20,765 bases of DNA from Planctomycetaceae bacterium (GTDB lineage Bacteria > Planctomycetota > Planctomycetia > Pirellulales > Pirellulaceae), in assembly GCA_012965455.1 (NCBI GenBank), contig DTSG01000280.1, positions 1 through 20,765 of the forward strand. The letters run 5' to 3'. Numbering within the stretch: position 1 is the first letter of the stretch; every line of letters begins with the position of its first letter. The notes beneath the pieces were generated by a model. The model ran no database searches. It was not told where the DNA came from and was given only the letters and a program-made list of their open reading frames with translations. The translations under genes and the position numbers were made by a program. Positions 8,926 to 16,791 of the stretch are shown one piece after another.

Positions 8926-9894
8926 TTGAATACATATACGACAGAGATATTATTTCAATCGGATGACACCCGCCTGTTGTTTTTACCAGAGGGTCCGATG
9001 GCGCTCGAAGTTGACCGGTTCAGTTGGGTTGCCATTCAACATGCTGCCGACAGTGTGCTAGGATCACTAAATGTGTTTGATTGCGCGACCCTAACGAACA
9101 ACAACTATGCGCTGTCCGGACGCCCCGGATTTGCTTTCCCGACAGATGATCCGCAGAAATTTATCGTTGGAGTGGATAAGCACATTGAACTGGTGGATAT
9201 CACCAGCGGTGCTGTAACGGTGCTCACTGATGATATCGATGTTGGAGTGGAGAATACACTGATTAATGATGCGATCGCATTTGCTGAGGGGATTGTTTTT
9301 GGCTCCAAGGATCTCGAATTTGCGACAAACAAGGCGGGGCTCTATTTTTGGAAATTCTCGGATAGGAAACCGTGTCAATTGCGGGACGACCAATTGTGCT
9401 CAAACGGTAAAGTGATAACTCGTAGTGGCAAGAATTGGAGCTTGTTTGATATTGATACGCCGACGCAGCAAGTTGTTCGATATGAGCTTGATACCAACCA
9501 AGGGACGTTGAGCGAAGCTGAGGTTGTTTTAGATTTCACTGACGGAGAGATATTTCCTGATGGCATGGTCGCTACGCCTGATGGCAAAAGTTTGATCGTG
9601 GCGTTTTATAATCCAGCGGCCGCTCAATACGGTGTTGCCCGGCAGTTTTCGGTCGAAACGGGCGTGGTTCAAGCTGAATGGCAAACCGCAAAAGCGCCAC
9701 GTGTTACCTGTCCTTTGTTGTTGGAAACAGCGGCCGGTGTGAAATTAGTGCTGACAACGGCGATCGAGGATATGTCAGCTGAAATGTACGCGCAGCATCC
9801 TAATTCTGGATCGCTGTTTGTTGGCGAAACAATTTTCGAAAACGTAGCGGACTTGGTCAATATCAAACTAGAACAACTGGGCATTGGTCTATAA
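8926..9894 (+). CDS. SMP-30/gluconolactonase-family lactonase
   Basis: The product is 322 residues with a TTG start and no signal peptide, so probably cytoplasmic. It reads as a six-bladed beta-propeller of the SMP-30/gluconolactonase/LRE group. The expected metal-binding and active-site residues all appear at the expected spacing: E22 (in LPEGP), N114-D115 (in LINDAIAF), N160 (in CSNGK) and D212 (in FPDGMVATPDG). Family members open sugar lactones such as gluconolactone, galactonolactone or xylonolactone to the acid, using Ca2+ or Zn2+. The substrate of this one is unknown. It stands 83 nt after the DUF1501 gene and is followed by an unrelated gene, so context gives no pathway. An intact set of ligands suggests an active enzyme. 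Confidence 0.87.
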   Translation: MNTYTTEILFQSDDTRLLFLPEGPMALEVDRFSWVAIQHAADSVLGSLNVFDCATLTNNNYALSGRPGFAFPTDDPQKFIVGVDKHIELVDITSGAVTVLTDDIDVGVENTLINDAIAFAEGIVFGSKDLEFATNKAGLYFWKFSDRKPCQLRDDQLCSNGKVITRSGKNWSLFDIDTPTQQVVRYELDTNQGTLSEAEVVLDFTDGEIFPDGMVATPDGKSLIVAFYNPAAAQYGVARQFSVETGVVQAEWQTAKAPRVTCPLLLETAAGVKLVLTTAIEDMSAEMYAQHPNSGSLFVGETIFENVADLVNIKLEQLGIGL

Positions 9895-10051
9895 TGTTCG
9901 ATACAGAATAAAAAAAATGCGAGAGTGCTTTTTCCGGTGGTGACGAGCGACGGCGTCTGTGTTACCTTGGGATGTGCACGAGAATCTCTGTTACATGCAA
10001 CTCTAATAAAACGTGCAAGCCCCTAAATAAAGTAAAAGCGATACACAGCTT

Positions 10052-10055
10052 GGAG
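10052..10055 (+). promoter_or_regulatory. Ribosome binding site choosing the 10062 start
   Basis: GGAG sits 6 nt before the ATG at 10062. The alternative ATG at 9972 has no comparable site and would add a 30-residue Cys- and Lys-containing leader unlike the rest of the protein. Confidence 0.5.
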
Positions 10056-10061
10056 CGATTA

Positions 10062-11150
10062 ATGGTTCAGCGACCTGAAGATGACGATTCATTTGTAGAT
10101 GAACAATGGGAAGAAGTTGACGATGACGATCAAGAATCGGATGTCGATGACGATCAAGAATCGGATGACGATGACGACCATGATGATGACGATCAAGCAT
10201 CGGATGATGATGACGATCATGATGATGACGATCAAGCATCGGATGATGATGACGATTTGGATTTAGATGATTCCGATGACTACGAAGATGTCGACGATTC
10301 AGATGCTTCAGACGACGATGATACTTCAGACGACGATGATACTTCAGACGACGATGATACTTCAGACGACGATGATACTTCAGACGACGATGATACTTCA
10401 GACGACGATGATGCGTCAGCCGACGATGATGCGTCAGCCGACGATGATGCGTCAGGCGACGATGATGCGTCAGGCGACGATGATGCTTCAGACGACAATG
10501 ATGACGATGATGAATATGAATACGAATACGTTGAAGTTGATGAAGATGAAGAACTCGATGACGATGTGGAGTACGAGTACATTGAAGTTGAAGTAGATGA
10601 TGACGATGACGATGATGAGTCACACGACGGTGACACGGACATAGACGACGAGGCCTCAGATGGTGAGGACGACGACGATGATGCTTCAGACGACGATGAT
10701 GACGATAATGATAACGATGATGATCGATCCAGCAACAAGGGCCGTGGGCGGTCCCGTGGACGAGGGCGTCGAAATGACGATTCTCGTGGACGAGATTCGG
10801 ATTTCGACGACGATCGATCAAGAGATGCCGATGAGGATGATGAGGATGATGAACAATCAGCCGACGAAGAAAATCCAGAAGAACCGGAAGAAGAACCGGA
10901 AGTCGATATGGGGCCGGATCATCCCGACGCAATTGCTGCTCTGCAGGATATTGGCGCGAGATTAATGATGAATCAATTTGATCGGGTCTTTCGGATTATC
11001 TTTTATGAACAACATAAAGATGATGCCTTGGATCAGATTCGGAATTTACCGAGTTTGAAAGAGGTTTGGATTATGCATACTAAGATTAAGGAAGATGCAG
11101 CAAAAGCGTTAGAAGAACGACTCGAAGGCGTGAAGATTTATCATAGCTAA
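10062..11150 (+). CDS. Asp-rich repeat protein with LRR-like C-terminus
   Basis: From the ATG at 10062 the product is 362 residues (392 if started at 9972). No signal peptide or membrane segment is seen. Most of the protein is poly-acidic low complexity: Asp runs broken by QES/QAS, six-residue repeats (TSDDDD, ASADDD, ASGDDD), and two similar Tyr/Glu/Val-rich acidic blocks (EYEYEYVEVDEDEE and VEYEYIEVEVDDD). A short basic Arg/Gly patch (RGRSRGRGRR) follows, then more acidic sequence. Only the last 75 or so residues look folded. They resemble two planctomycete-type leucine-rich repeats (LDQIRNLPSLKEVWIMHTKIKEDAA, then LEERLEGVKIYHS, like 'L..LT.L..L.L..T.ITD.G...L...LP...I'). Possible roles are cation binding or an electrostatic protein or nucleic-acid decoy. 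None is shown. Codon use in the repeats is nearly all GAT/GAC. Confidence 0.78.
   Translation: MVQRPEDDDSFVDEQWEEVDDDDQESDVDDDQESDDDDDHDDDDQASDDDDDHDDDDQASDDDDDLDLDDSDDYEDVDDSDASDDDDTSDDDDTSDDDDTSDDDDTSDDDDTSDDDDASADDDASADDDASGDDDASGDDDASDDNDDDDEYEYEYVEVDEDEELDDDVEYEYIEVEVDDDDDDDESHDGDTDIDDEASDGEDDDDDASDDDDDDNDNDDDRSSNKGRGRSRGRGRRNDDSRGRDSDFDDDRSRDADEDDEDDEQSADEENPEEPEEEPEVDMGPDHPDAIAALQDIGARLMMNQFDRVFRIIFYEQHKDDALDQIRNLPSLKEVWIMHTKIKEDAAKALEERLEGVKIYHS
10179..10256 (+). repeat. Two tandem 39-bp repeats in the Asp-rich gene
   Basis: Two adjacent 39-bp units (10179-10217 and 10218-10256) encode HDDDDQASDDDDD twice and match at every base. They form a repeat family separate from the 18-bp array downstream. 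Confidence 0.8.
10302..10499 (+). repeat. 18-bp tandem repeat array, 11 units
   Basis: Eleven in-frame 18-bp units run without a break. Unit 1 encodes DASDDD, units 2-6 are identical (GATACTTCAGACGACGAT, DTSDDD), units 7-8 encode DASADD, units 9-10 encode DASGDD, and unit 11 is a DASDDN variant. Neighbouring units are identical in runs, which points to recent local duplication. Changes in unit number keep the frame because 18 is a multiple of 3. Confidence 0.92.
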
Positions 11151-11188
11151 GCCGCTTTTTTTAATTGAAATAAAGCCTAAAACCACCA

Positions 11189-11222
11189 CAGAGCCCTGTT
11201 TTTAAAGCAGGGCTCTGTTTTT
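11189..11222 (+). terminator. Rho-independent terminator after the Asp-rich gene
   Basis: A perfect 10-bp inverted repeat (CAGAGCCCTG at 11189-11198, CAGGGCTCTG at 11208-11217) with a 9-nt loop is followed directly by five T. It lies 38 nt after the stop at 11150, in a gap between convergent genes. The other strand has only a broken T-rich tail (TGGTGGTTTT), so action there would be weaker. Confidence 0.93.
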
Positions 11223-11342
11223 GCGACCTGTTTGGACTTGGTTTCGCATCTATGTAAGTAGCCAACGAAGTACTGAAGTTGGGCCCGCTTCTTTTTTAGT
11301 ATTCTTTCACAACCATGAATTAATTCGAACCGTAGGCTTGTT

Positions 11343-11852
11343 TTACTTTTGGTGGCTGGCGGGTTCGTACGAAACCGAATTCTCGATGTCTTCTTGCTGT
11401 TGAATGCGAATATCATTCATGTTGGCACCGAACAGTCCAACACGAACGTTGTAGTTTCTTAATCGTTTGGTAATGAGAGAATTGACAACTAGCATTAAAA
11501 TCAGATTTGCACCTGGAATTAACATGCCCGCAAAAGCCCCTGCACCGACCGCTAAATTCCAGCATTTGCTACAGAGCAGCGTGATACAAATGGTAACCAG
11601 CAACAGGCTAACTCCCGCAGCAATGATGATCCCCCAAAACCAATAGCCGTCTGTTTCAATCGGAAGCCGTAACAAGGTGCCGATGATTTGTACGTAAAAC
11701 ACGACAAACAAGATAATTGCGAACAACATGAATTGAACAATCATCAGGCATTTTTGATAGAGTGCGATTTGCCAGAGATTTTTAAGATCCCATGACCAGC
11801 GATCACCGGTATCAAGGTTTGCTGTCGGAGCTAGATAGGGATTCGTTTGCAT
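11343..11852 (-). CDS. Small membrane protein with N-terminal NPYLAP motif
   Basis: The product is 169 residues from the ATG at 11852. The frame stays open to 11954, but that start would overlap the upstream gene by 53 nt, and the MQTNPYLAP opening is a familiar planctomycete N-terminus ('NPYxxP'). Three hydrophobic segments are visible near residues 33-61, 69-93 and 98-127. They are followed by a charged tail (LITKRLRNYNVRVGLFGAN, then a polar end rich in Gln, Glu and Ser). There are two cysteines close together (LLCSKC, 93-97). No enzymatic motif is seen and the function is unknown. It starts 49 nt after the AmiE/NamZ fusion gene on the same strand, so it may be the last gene of that operon. 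Confidence 0.7.
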   Translation of the reverse strand: MQTNPYLAPTANLDTGDRWSWDLKNLWQIALYQKCLMIVQFMLFAIILFVVFYVQIIGTLLRLPIETDGYWFWGIIIAAGVSLLLVTICITLLCSKCWNLAVGAGAFAGMLIPGANLILMLVVNSLITKRLRNYNVRVGLFGANMNDIRIQQQEDIENSVSYEPASHQK

Positions 11853-11901
11853 TGCAGCTTTGCTTAACTGGATTGAGTGGAAGAGGTCAGTGCTACGGTT
11901 C

Positions 11902-14256
11902 TTAATACAAAAGAAATGCCTTACGTCTTTGCCGAAAAGCTTGTAGTCCATCATTATACGCTGACCGAATGTCTCGTACGGATGCCCCAGCCTTAATGGA
12001 CTCGTACGTCTGTTGATGACTTAATAGACGATTTAAAGATTTTGTTTCCCATTGTTCTCTATACAGTGTCCGTAATGCAACGGCTAATTCCAAGCCGGTC
12101 GCTAAGGGGTCGAAGACATCTCGATCGGTGATCACTAAACTCAAGCCACCACAAACCTGACCGCTGAATTTACTGGATTCCGGTGTAAATTGAATTGGAA
12201 CAAAGCGAATCCCGTTGAGTTTACGAGCATTCATCGCGTTGGCCAATTCTCGACCTTGAATATACGGGGCTCCAATTTGTTCAAACGGAGTGTCTGTACC
12301 GCGCCCCACGGATAGATTGGTGGTTTCGAGCAATCCAATTCCAGGATATAGCAATGCTTGATTCAGGTTCCGCATGTTTGGCGACGGATTCACCCACGGC
12401 AGCCCCGTGGCATCAAAGAAATTACTGCGATGCCATCCTGTTAGTTTGATAATCTGTAGGTCAAGTTTCAGGTTTAACTCGACGTTGAACATATTTGCGA
12501 GTTCCCCAGCGGTCATACCATGACGGACTGCAACGGGATGGAAGCCGACAAACGACTCGCTACCTTTATCAAGCACAGGACCTTGCACATGCGACCCGTT
12601 GATTGGGTTGGGTCGATCCAAAACCATGAAGTCGATATCGTGATCGGCAGCCGCTTGCATTGCATTACCCATCGTCGAAATGTATGTGTAAAACCGAGTC
12701 CCAATATCTTGGATGTCAAATACGAGCAAATCGATATCGGCTAGCATTTCAGCAGTAGGTTTGCGTGTCTTGCCGTATAAGCTGTAAATTTGCAAACCAG
12801 ATTTAGTGTCTCGTGCATCTTTGATTTTGGCGACATCCAGCTTCCCTTCGAATCCATGCTCCGGACTAAAAAGTGCGACCAAGTCGACATTGGCCGCTGT
12901 GTTGAACAGCTCGACAATACTCACTCCGTCACGGTTAATCGCTGTGTGATTGGTGATCAAGCCAATACGTTTTCCTTGGAGTTGTTGATACTGATTGTGT
13001 TGCAGTACATCCAGTCCACTCAGAGTATCACCGACTTGCGTTGCTGGGCCTATTTCCTTATCTGTCGAGATCGCCGCTGTTGCAATTGTTGCAATTCGAC
13101 CAGCCAGTCGGTTTACGGATCCCGATCCATCGGGGTGGACGCGGTTACTGAGGAATATAACGAACAGTTCTTGCCCTGGATCTACCCAAAACGTCGTTCC
13201 CGTAAATCCACCGTGTCCAAAAGCTTGATCGGTCAGCAAGTCTCCGCGGTTATATGAGTAACCAGTACGGATATCCCAACCGAGACCACGTAATCCGCTG
13301 GACACTTTATTAGGTTTCGTCATCAAGGCTACCGTTTCTGCTGCGAGTATTTGGTTATCTTGATAAGTGCCTTGGCCGAGTAGCATTTGCGCAAAGCGAG
13401 CGAGGTCGCTGCTGGTAGAAAACAAACCAGCGTGTCCGGCGATTCCATCCAGTCGATACGCTCGCGGGTCATGAACTTCGCCTCGCATCCAACGGCCCTC
13501 TCGTTGCTGGGTTGTCGCCGCCCGTTTTCGTAGAGCTGCCGGGGGGTTGTAACCCGTTTCCTGCATTCCCAACGGTTTAAACAAGAACTCTTGCGAGAAT
13601 TGATGTACGTTCTTTCCTGAAACTCGCTCGACCAATTTCGCCAACACAATAAACCCCACGTCGGTGTACATAAATGTCGTACCGGGCTCGACGCGAGTCC
13701 CTAATGCGTAGATTCGTTCAAAGGCTTTGGCCACGCCGTCGTTATAGTCGCTTAACGCATTATCGGGCAACAAACCACCTTGATGAATCAACAGTTGCCG
13801 AACGGTAATTTCGTCTTTCCCGTTGGCAGCAAACTCTGGGATGTAATGAGCGACAGTCTGGTCGACATCGATTTTTCCAAGCTCGACTAATTTCATCACG
13901 CTTGTTGCCGTAGCAATTGGCTTGGTAATGGACGCCATGTCAAAGACGGTGTCGGTTGTCATAGCAATCGTTTCTGGTTGTACTTGCTTATTGCCATACG
14001 CTTTGTGAAATACAATTTTGCCTTGATGGCCGACCATGACAACGCAACCGGGCATCCATTCGCGGCGTAAGCCTTCCGCAACTGCAACGTCGATTTTGGA
14101 CAAACGTGTCGCACTCATTCCCACCTCAGCAGGCGCTACTGTGGGAACAGCAGGGACTGCGGCTGACAGCGTTGCTGTGAGAAATAGGTTCAGTATTGCT
14201 GACAGTGTAACTAGGACAGGCAGCGGATGACGACTTACTGAATAGCGAGAGTTCAT
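11902..14256 (-). CDS. AmiE-like beta-lactamase-fold hydrolase fused to NamZ (DUF1343) exo-muramidase
   Basis: The product is 784 residues. Residues 1-32 look like a signal peptide (basic start, then LVTLSAILNLFLTATLSA). Residues 40-395 form a serine beta-lactamase/class C-type domain: SxxK at S109-ITK112, YTD at 197-199 as the YxN equivalent, and HGGFTG at 348-353 as the third motif. Residues 412-784 form DUF1343, the NamZ exo-beta-N-acetylmuramidase family, with its conserved SPEHGFEG (464-471, likely catalytic acid E466), FDIQDIGTRFYTY, LDRPNP, NPSPNM and GRGTDTPFEQIGAP. In Bacillus the separate proteins AmiE (a beta-lactamase-fold MurNAc-L-Ala amidase) and NamZ work in one MurNAc recovery operon. 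Here both are on one exported chain, 2 nt after the symporter gene and near murQ. The first domain could instead be a D-Ala-D-Ala peptidase or esterase. Confidence 0.93.
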   Translation of the reverse strand: MNSRYSVSRHPLPVLVTLSAILNLFLTATLSAAVPAVPTVAPAEVGMSATRLSKIDVAVAEGLRREWMPGCVVMVGHQGKIVFHKAYGNKQVQPETIAMTTDTVFDMASITKPIATATSVMKLVELGKIDVDQTVAHYIPEFAANGKDEITVRQLLIHQGGLLPDNALSDYNDGVAKAFERIYALGTRVEPGTTFMYTDVGFIVLAKLVERVSGKNVHQFSQEFLFKPLGMQETGYNPPAALRKRAATTQQREGRWMRGEVHDPRAYRLDGIAGHAGLFSTSSDLARFAQMLLGQGTYQDNQILAAETVALMTKPNKVSSGLRGLGWDIRTGYSYNRGDLLTDQAFGHGGFTGTTFWVDPGQELFVIFLSNRVHPDGSGSVNRLAGRIATIATAAISTDKEIGPATQVGDTLSGLDVLQHNQYQQLQGKRIGLITNHTAINRDGVSIVELFNTAANVDLVALFSPEHGFEGKLDVAKIKDARDTKSGLQIYSLYGKTRKPTAEMLADIDLLVFDIQDIGTRFYTYISTMGNAMQAAADHDIDFMVLDRPNPINGSHVQGPVLDKGSESFVGFHPVAVRHGMTAGELANMFNVELNLKLDLQIIKLTGWHRSNFFDATGLPWVNPSPNMRNLNQALLYPGIGLLETTNLSVGRGTDTPFEQIGAPYIQGRELANAMNARKLNGIRFVPIQFTPESSKFSGQVCGGLSLVITDRDVFDPLATGLELAVALRTLYREQWETKSLNRLLSHQQTYESIKAGASVRDIRSAYNDGLQAFRQRRKAFLLY

Positions 14257-14258
14257 AG

Positions 14259-15743
14259 TTATGAATCCGGTTGACTGGAATTTGGTTTTGATGAGTTTGT
14301 CGATTTAATCAGATAGCTTGCGAGTAGGCCTGTTGTGAAGGTAATCATAGCACCGATAATCGCAAACCAAGGCCAAGCGACAGCGGTTGCGAATTTTACG
14401 TAGGTCAAACATACTACGCCCGACAGCAAGCCAATGAGAGCGTGGGGTTGAGTGACTCGCTTTGTGTAAACGCCCAGCCCGAAAATGCCTAAGAGAATTC
14501 CCGCCGCAAATCCAGCAATGGCTAAAGCATCTCCCACGACACTAAGTGAGACATAGCTAGCGGCAATGCCGAGACAAATCTGCAGTAATCCAAACGCGAC
14601 CGTTGTCCAGCGGCTGACTTTTAGAAGCTGCTTATCAGTCGGTTTGGTGTTTTGAGCAGGTAAGTATAAATCATTTACGACTGCCGAAGCGGACGCGCTG
14701 AGTGAGCTCGACAGTGTAGACATAGCGGCTGAGAATACGGCGGCGAGTGTGATACCGATTAGTCCTATGGGCATTTGCTGAATGATGAACGTTGCAAATA
14801 CCTCATCGGGTCGTTCAAAGGACTGTGCAGGAGTGAGTTGTGAATAGAACGCAGCCAAGCCAATGCCGAGAAATAGAAAAAGTGTGAACTGAGCGAAAAT
14901 AACAAAGCCGCTGGCAATCACAGCGCGCTGCGCATCGCGAATCCCGCGACCGCTTAAATACCGCTGTACCATCATTTGGTCGGTTCCGTGTGTTCCTAGC
15001 GATAGTACTGTTCCACCAATCAAGCCAGCCCAAAAGGTAAAGGTTTGGGTGACGTCCCAACTAAAATCAAATATCTGTAACTTGTTGTTCGTCTGAGCAA
15101 AATCTGCCATCTCGCTCCAGCCGCCAGGTAATAACTGCACCATGATGATCCCAGCTGTAATGCCGCCGCCAATATAGACGACAAACTGAATGCAATCATT
15201 CCATACGACCGCTTTCATTCCACCAAAGAAGGTGTAGATAATAGTTGCGCTACCAATCATGGCGATCGAAGTGGCTAGATCGAAGCCGCAGACTTTCTCT
15301 AGTACAATGCCCGTTAAGAATAAACGTAGTCCATCGCCGAGGTTACGTGTCACTAAGAATACTACCGATGCAGTTTGCTTGGTTGCTCCCCCAAATCGCT
15401 TGTCGAGTATTTCATAAGCGCTGAATATTTGGCCTTTAAAAAACTGTGGAATCAAGATGTAGGCAACTAGGAAGCGGCCACATAGAAAGCCAATGACAAG
15501 CTGTAGGAATCGTAAATCCCCATCGACCGCATATGCAATTCCCGGGACACTGAGAAATGTAACGGTGCTCGTTTCTGTGGCAACGATCGAACCTAAAATA
15601 GCCCACCACGGTAGATTGCGGTCACCAAGTAAGTAGCTGGATACGTCTTTCTGGTCTCGTCCAATCCACAGCCCAAATAACACCACAGCGATGGTGTAGG
15701 CTGCGATGATGCCGAGATCGATATTTCCAATGGCGAGGTTCAA
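14259..15743 (-). CDS. Sodium:solute symporter (SSS family), likely amino-sugar importer
   Basis: The product is 494 residues with about 13 membrane segments. It shows the SSS family signatures: GTDQMMVQRYLS (253-264), and SAAMSTLSSSLSASASAVVNDLY in the region that holds the Na+-binding serines. The start is a TTG at 15743. A stop lies three codons upstream in frame, so no longer form exists, and no clear Shine-Dalgarno site precedes it. It would import a sugar or related solute with Na+ across the inner membrane. The gene ends 2 nt before the AmiE/NamZ fusion start, and the divergent neighbours are murQ and a sugar kinase, so MurNAc (or GlcNAc or anhydroMurNAc) is the most likely substrate. 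This is inferred from context. It would replace the PTS importer MurP and resembles the MurT role in Tannerella. Confidence 0.9.
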   Translation of the reverse strand: MNLAIGNIDLGIIAAYTIAVVLFGLWIGRDQKDVSSYLLGDRNLPWWAILGSIVATETSTVTFLSVPGIAYAVDGDLRFLQLVIGFLCGRFLVAYILIPQFFKGQIFSAYEILDKRFGGATKQTASVVFLVTRNLGDGLRLFLTGIVLEKVCGFDLATSIAMIGSATIIYTFFGGMKAVVWNDCIQFVVYIGGGITAGIIMVQLLPGGWSEMADFAQTNNKLQIFDFSWDVTQTFTFWAGLIGGTVLSLGTHGTDQMMVQRYLSGRGIRDAQRAVIASGFVIFAQFTLFLFLGIGLAAFYSQLTPAQSFERPDEVFATFIIQQMPIGLIGITLAAVFSAAMSTLSSSLSASASAVVNDLYLPAQNTKPTDKQLLKVSRWTTVAFGLLQICLGIAASYVSLSVVGDALAIAGFAAGILLGIFGLGVYTKRVTQPHALIGLLSGVVCLTYVKFATAVAWPWFAIIGAMITFTTGLLASYLIKSTNSSKPNSSQPDS

Positions 15744-15785
15744 ATTTGTTTATTACCGAAAACGTGAGAATGGAGCAGTGCTGGT

Positions 15786-15832
15786 TTACGACCGTAATCC
15801 TACTATACTTGTATGTACGACGTTTACCGTAA
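15786..15832. promoter_or_regulatory. Candidate operators in the divergent promoter region
   Basis: The 121-bp gap between the symporter and murQ holds two short palindromes with the same half-site: TTACGACCGTAA (15786-15797) and TTACCGTAA (15824-15832). A third lone TTACCG lies at 15753. Between the palindromes, TATACT at 15804-15809 (+) and TATAGT on the other strand (15802-15807) are -10-like. No good -35 boxes are seen. A shared regulator of both gene groups is plausible but unproven. Confidence 0.35.
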
Positions 15833-15864
15833 GTCGATGATATGTTTGCCATTTTGGATGGTTC

Positions 15865-16791
15865 ATGACCGCACAACAAGACCCCTCAAAAAACCAGATT
15901 CGACAACTGACGACCGAATCACGTAATACGGCGTCCACGGGTATTGACGAATTATCGCCACTGGAAATTGTTCAGTTAATGGTGGATGAAGATCGCACCA
16001 TTGCGGATGCCGTGGAGTTGGAAGCGACTTCAATTGCTGCTGCGATTGATGTGATTACAAGACAATTAAAAATCGGCGGGCGTTTGATATATATGGGTGC
16101 AGGTACATCTGGCCGATTAGGTGTACTCGATGCAAGTGAATGTCCGCCGACGTTTAGCACGCCACCAGAATGGGTCGTTGGTTTGGTTGCCGGTGGGTAT
16201 GACGCGCTAACACGTGCCATCGAAGGCGCCGAAGATTATCCAGAGCAGGGGGCACAGGATTTACGCGAGATTGAATTGACGGATCAGGACGTTGTCGTGG
16301 GAATTGCAACAAGCGGGAGGACTCCGTATGTCATTGGTGGGCTAGAATTTGCGCGATCGCTCGGAGCATTTGCAATTGGCTTTTGCTGTAATGAAGGTTC
16401 GCCGCTGGCGGATGCCGCAGATTTAATGATTGTGCCGGTCGTTGGCCCCGAAGTGGTGAGTGGCTCGACGCGACTCAAGGCGGGAACCGCAACGAAGATG
16501 GTGTTGAACATGTTGACAACCGGCGCTATGGTTCGTCTGGGAAAAACATATGGCAACTTAATGGTAGATTTAAGTGCTACCAATGAAAAACTGGCGATTC
16601 GATCATGTAATATTGTCATGGAGTTTAGCGGGCTGCAGCGTCACGAGGCACAGGCAGTTCTGGATCGTTGTGCAGGTGAGTTGAAAACCGCAATTGTTGC
16701 GGCGAAATGTGATGTGTCGGCTGATGTTGCTCGGCAGCGATTAAGCCGTGCGGACAATCACCTGCGAGCGGCGTTGGAGACAGACGAGTGA
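15865..16791 (+). CDS. murQ: N-acetylmuramic acid 6-phosphate etherase MurQ
   Basis: The product is 308 residues, normal for MurQ. It cleaves the D-lactyl ether of MurNAc-6-phosphate to give GlcNAc-6-phosphate and D-lactate in the cytoplasm. The family opening (TTESRNTASTGIDELSPLEI) and the SIS sugar-phosphate site (GAGTSGRLGVLDASECPPTF, 78-97) are near-perfect. The two catalytic glutamates known from E. coli (E83 and E114) match E92 in ASEC and E123 in EGAED, at the same 31-residue spacing. Later conserved blocks (GIATSGRTPYV, GSTRLKAGTATKMVLNM, NEKLAIR) are intact. The ATG at 15865 has GGATGG shortly before it. The gene overlaps the following kinase by 4 nt and diverges from the symporter and AmiE/NamZ genes. 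Confidence 0.97.
   Translation: MTAQQDPSKNQIRQLTTESRNTASTGIDELSPLEIVQLMVDEDRTIADAVELEATSIAAAIDVITRQLKIGGRLIYMGAGTSGRLGVLDASECPPTFSTPPEWVVGLVAGGYDALTRAIEGAEDYPEQGAQDLREIELTDQDVVVGIATSGRTPYVIGGLEFARSLGAFAIGFCCNEGSPLADAADLMIVPVVGPEVVSGSTRLKAGTATKMVLNMLTTGAMVRLGKTYGNLMVDLSATNEKLAIRSCNIVMEFSGLQRHEAQAVLDRCAGELKTAIVAAKCDVSADVARQRLSRADNHLRAALETDE

Noticed and set aside
10140..10500. Periodic repeats resembling a CRISPR array
   Set aside because: Units are contiguous, in frame and without unique spacers. They are coding repeats of an acidic protein.
10003..10932. Long antisense reading frames (His/Arg-rich and Ser-rich) opposite the Asp-rich gene
   Set aside because: GAT/GAC repeats contain no stop codon in any frame on either strand, so long open frames appear automatically. 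They have no start signal and read as repeat shadows.
11853..11954. Longer N-terminus for the NPYLAP membrane protein from 11954
   Set aside because: It overlaps the end of the AmiE/NamZ gene and adds 34 residues before the familiar MxxNPY opening.
12790..13257. 155-codon frame on + inside the AmiE/NamZ gene
   Set aside because: It lies wholly opposite well-conserved DUF1343 and beta-lactamase motifs and has no recognisable family sequence.
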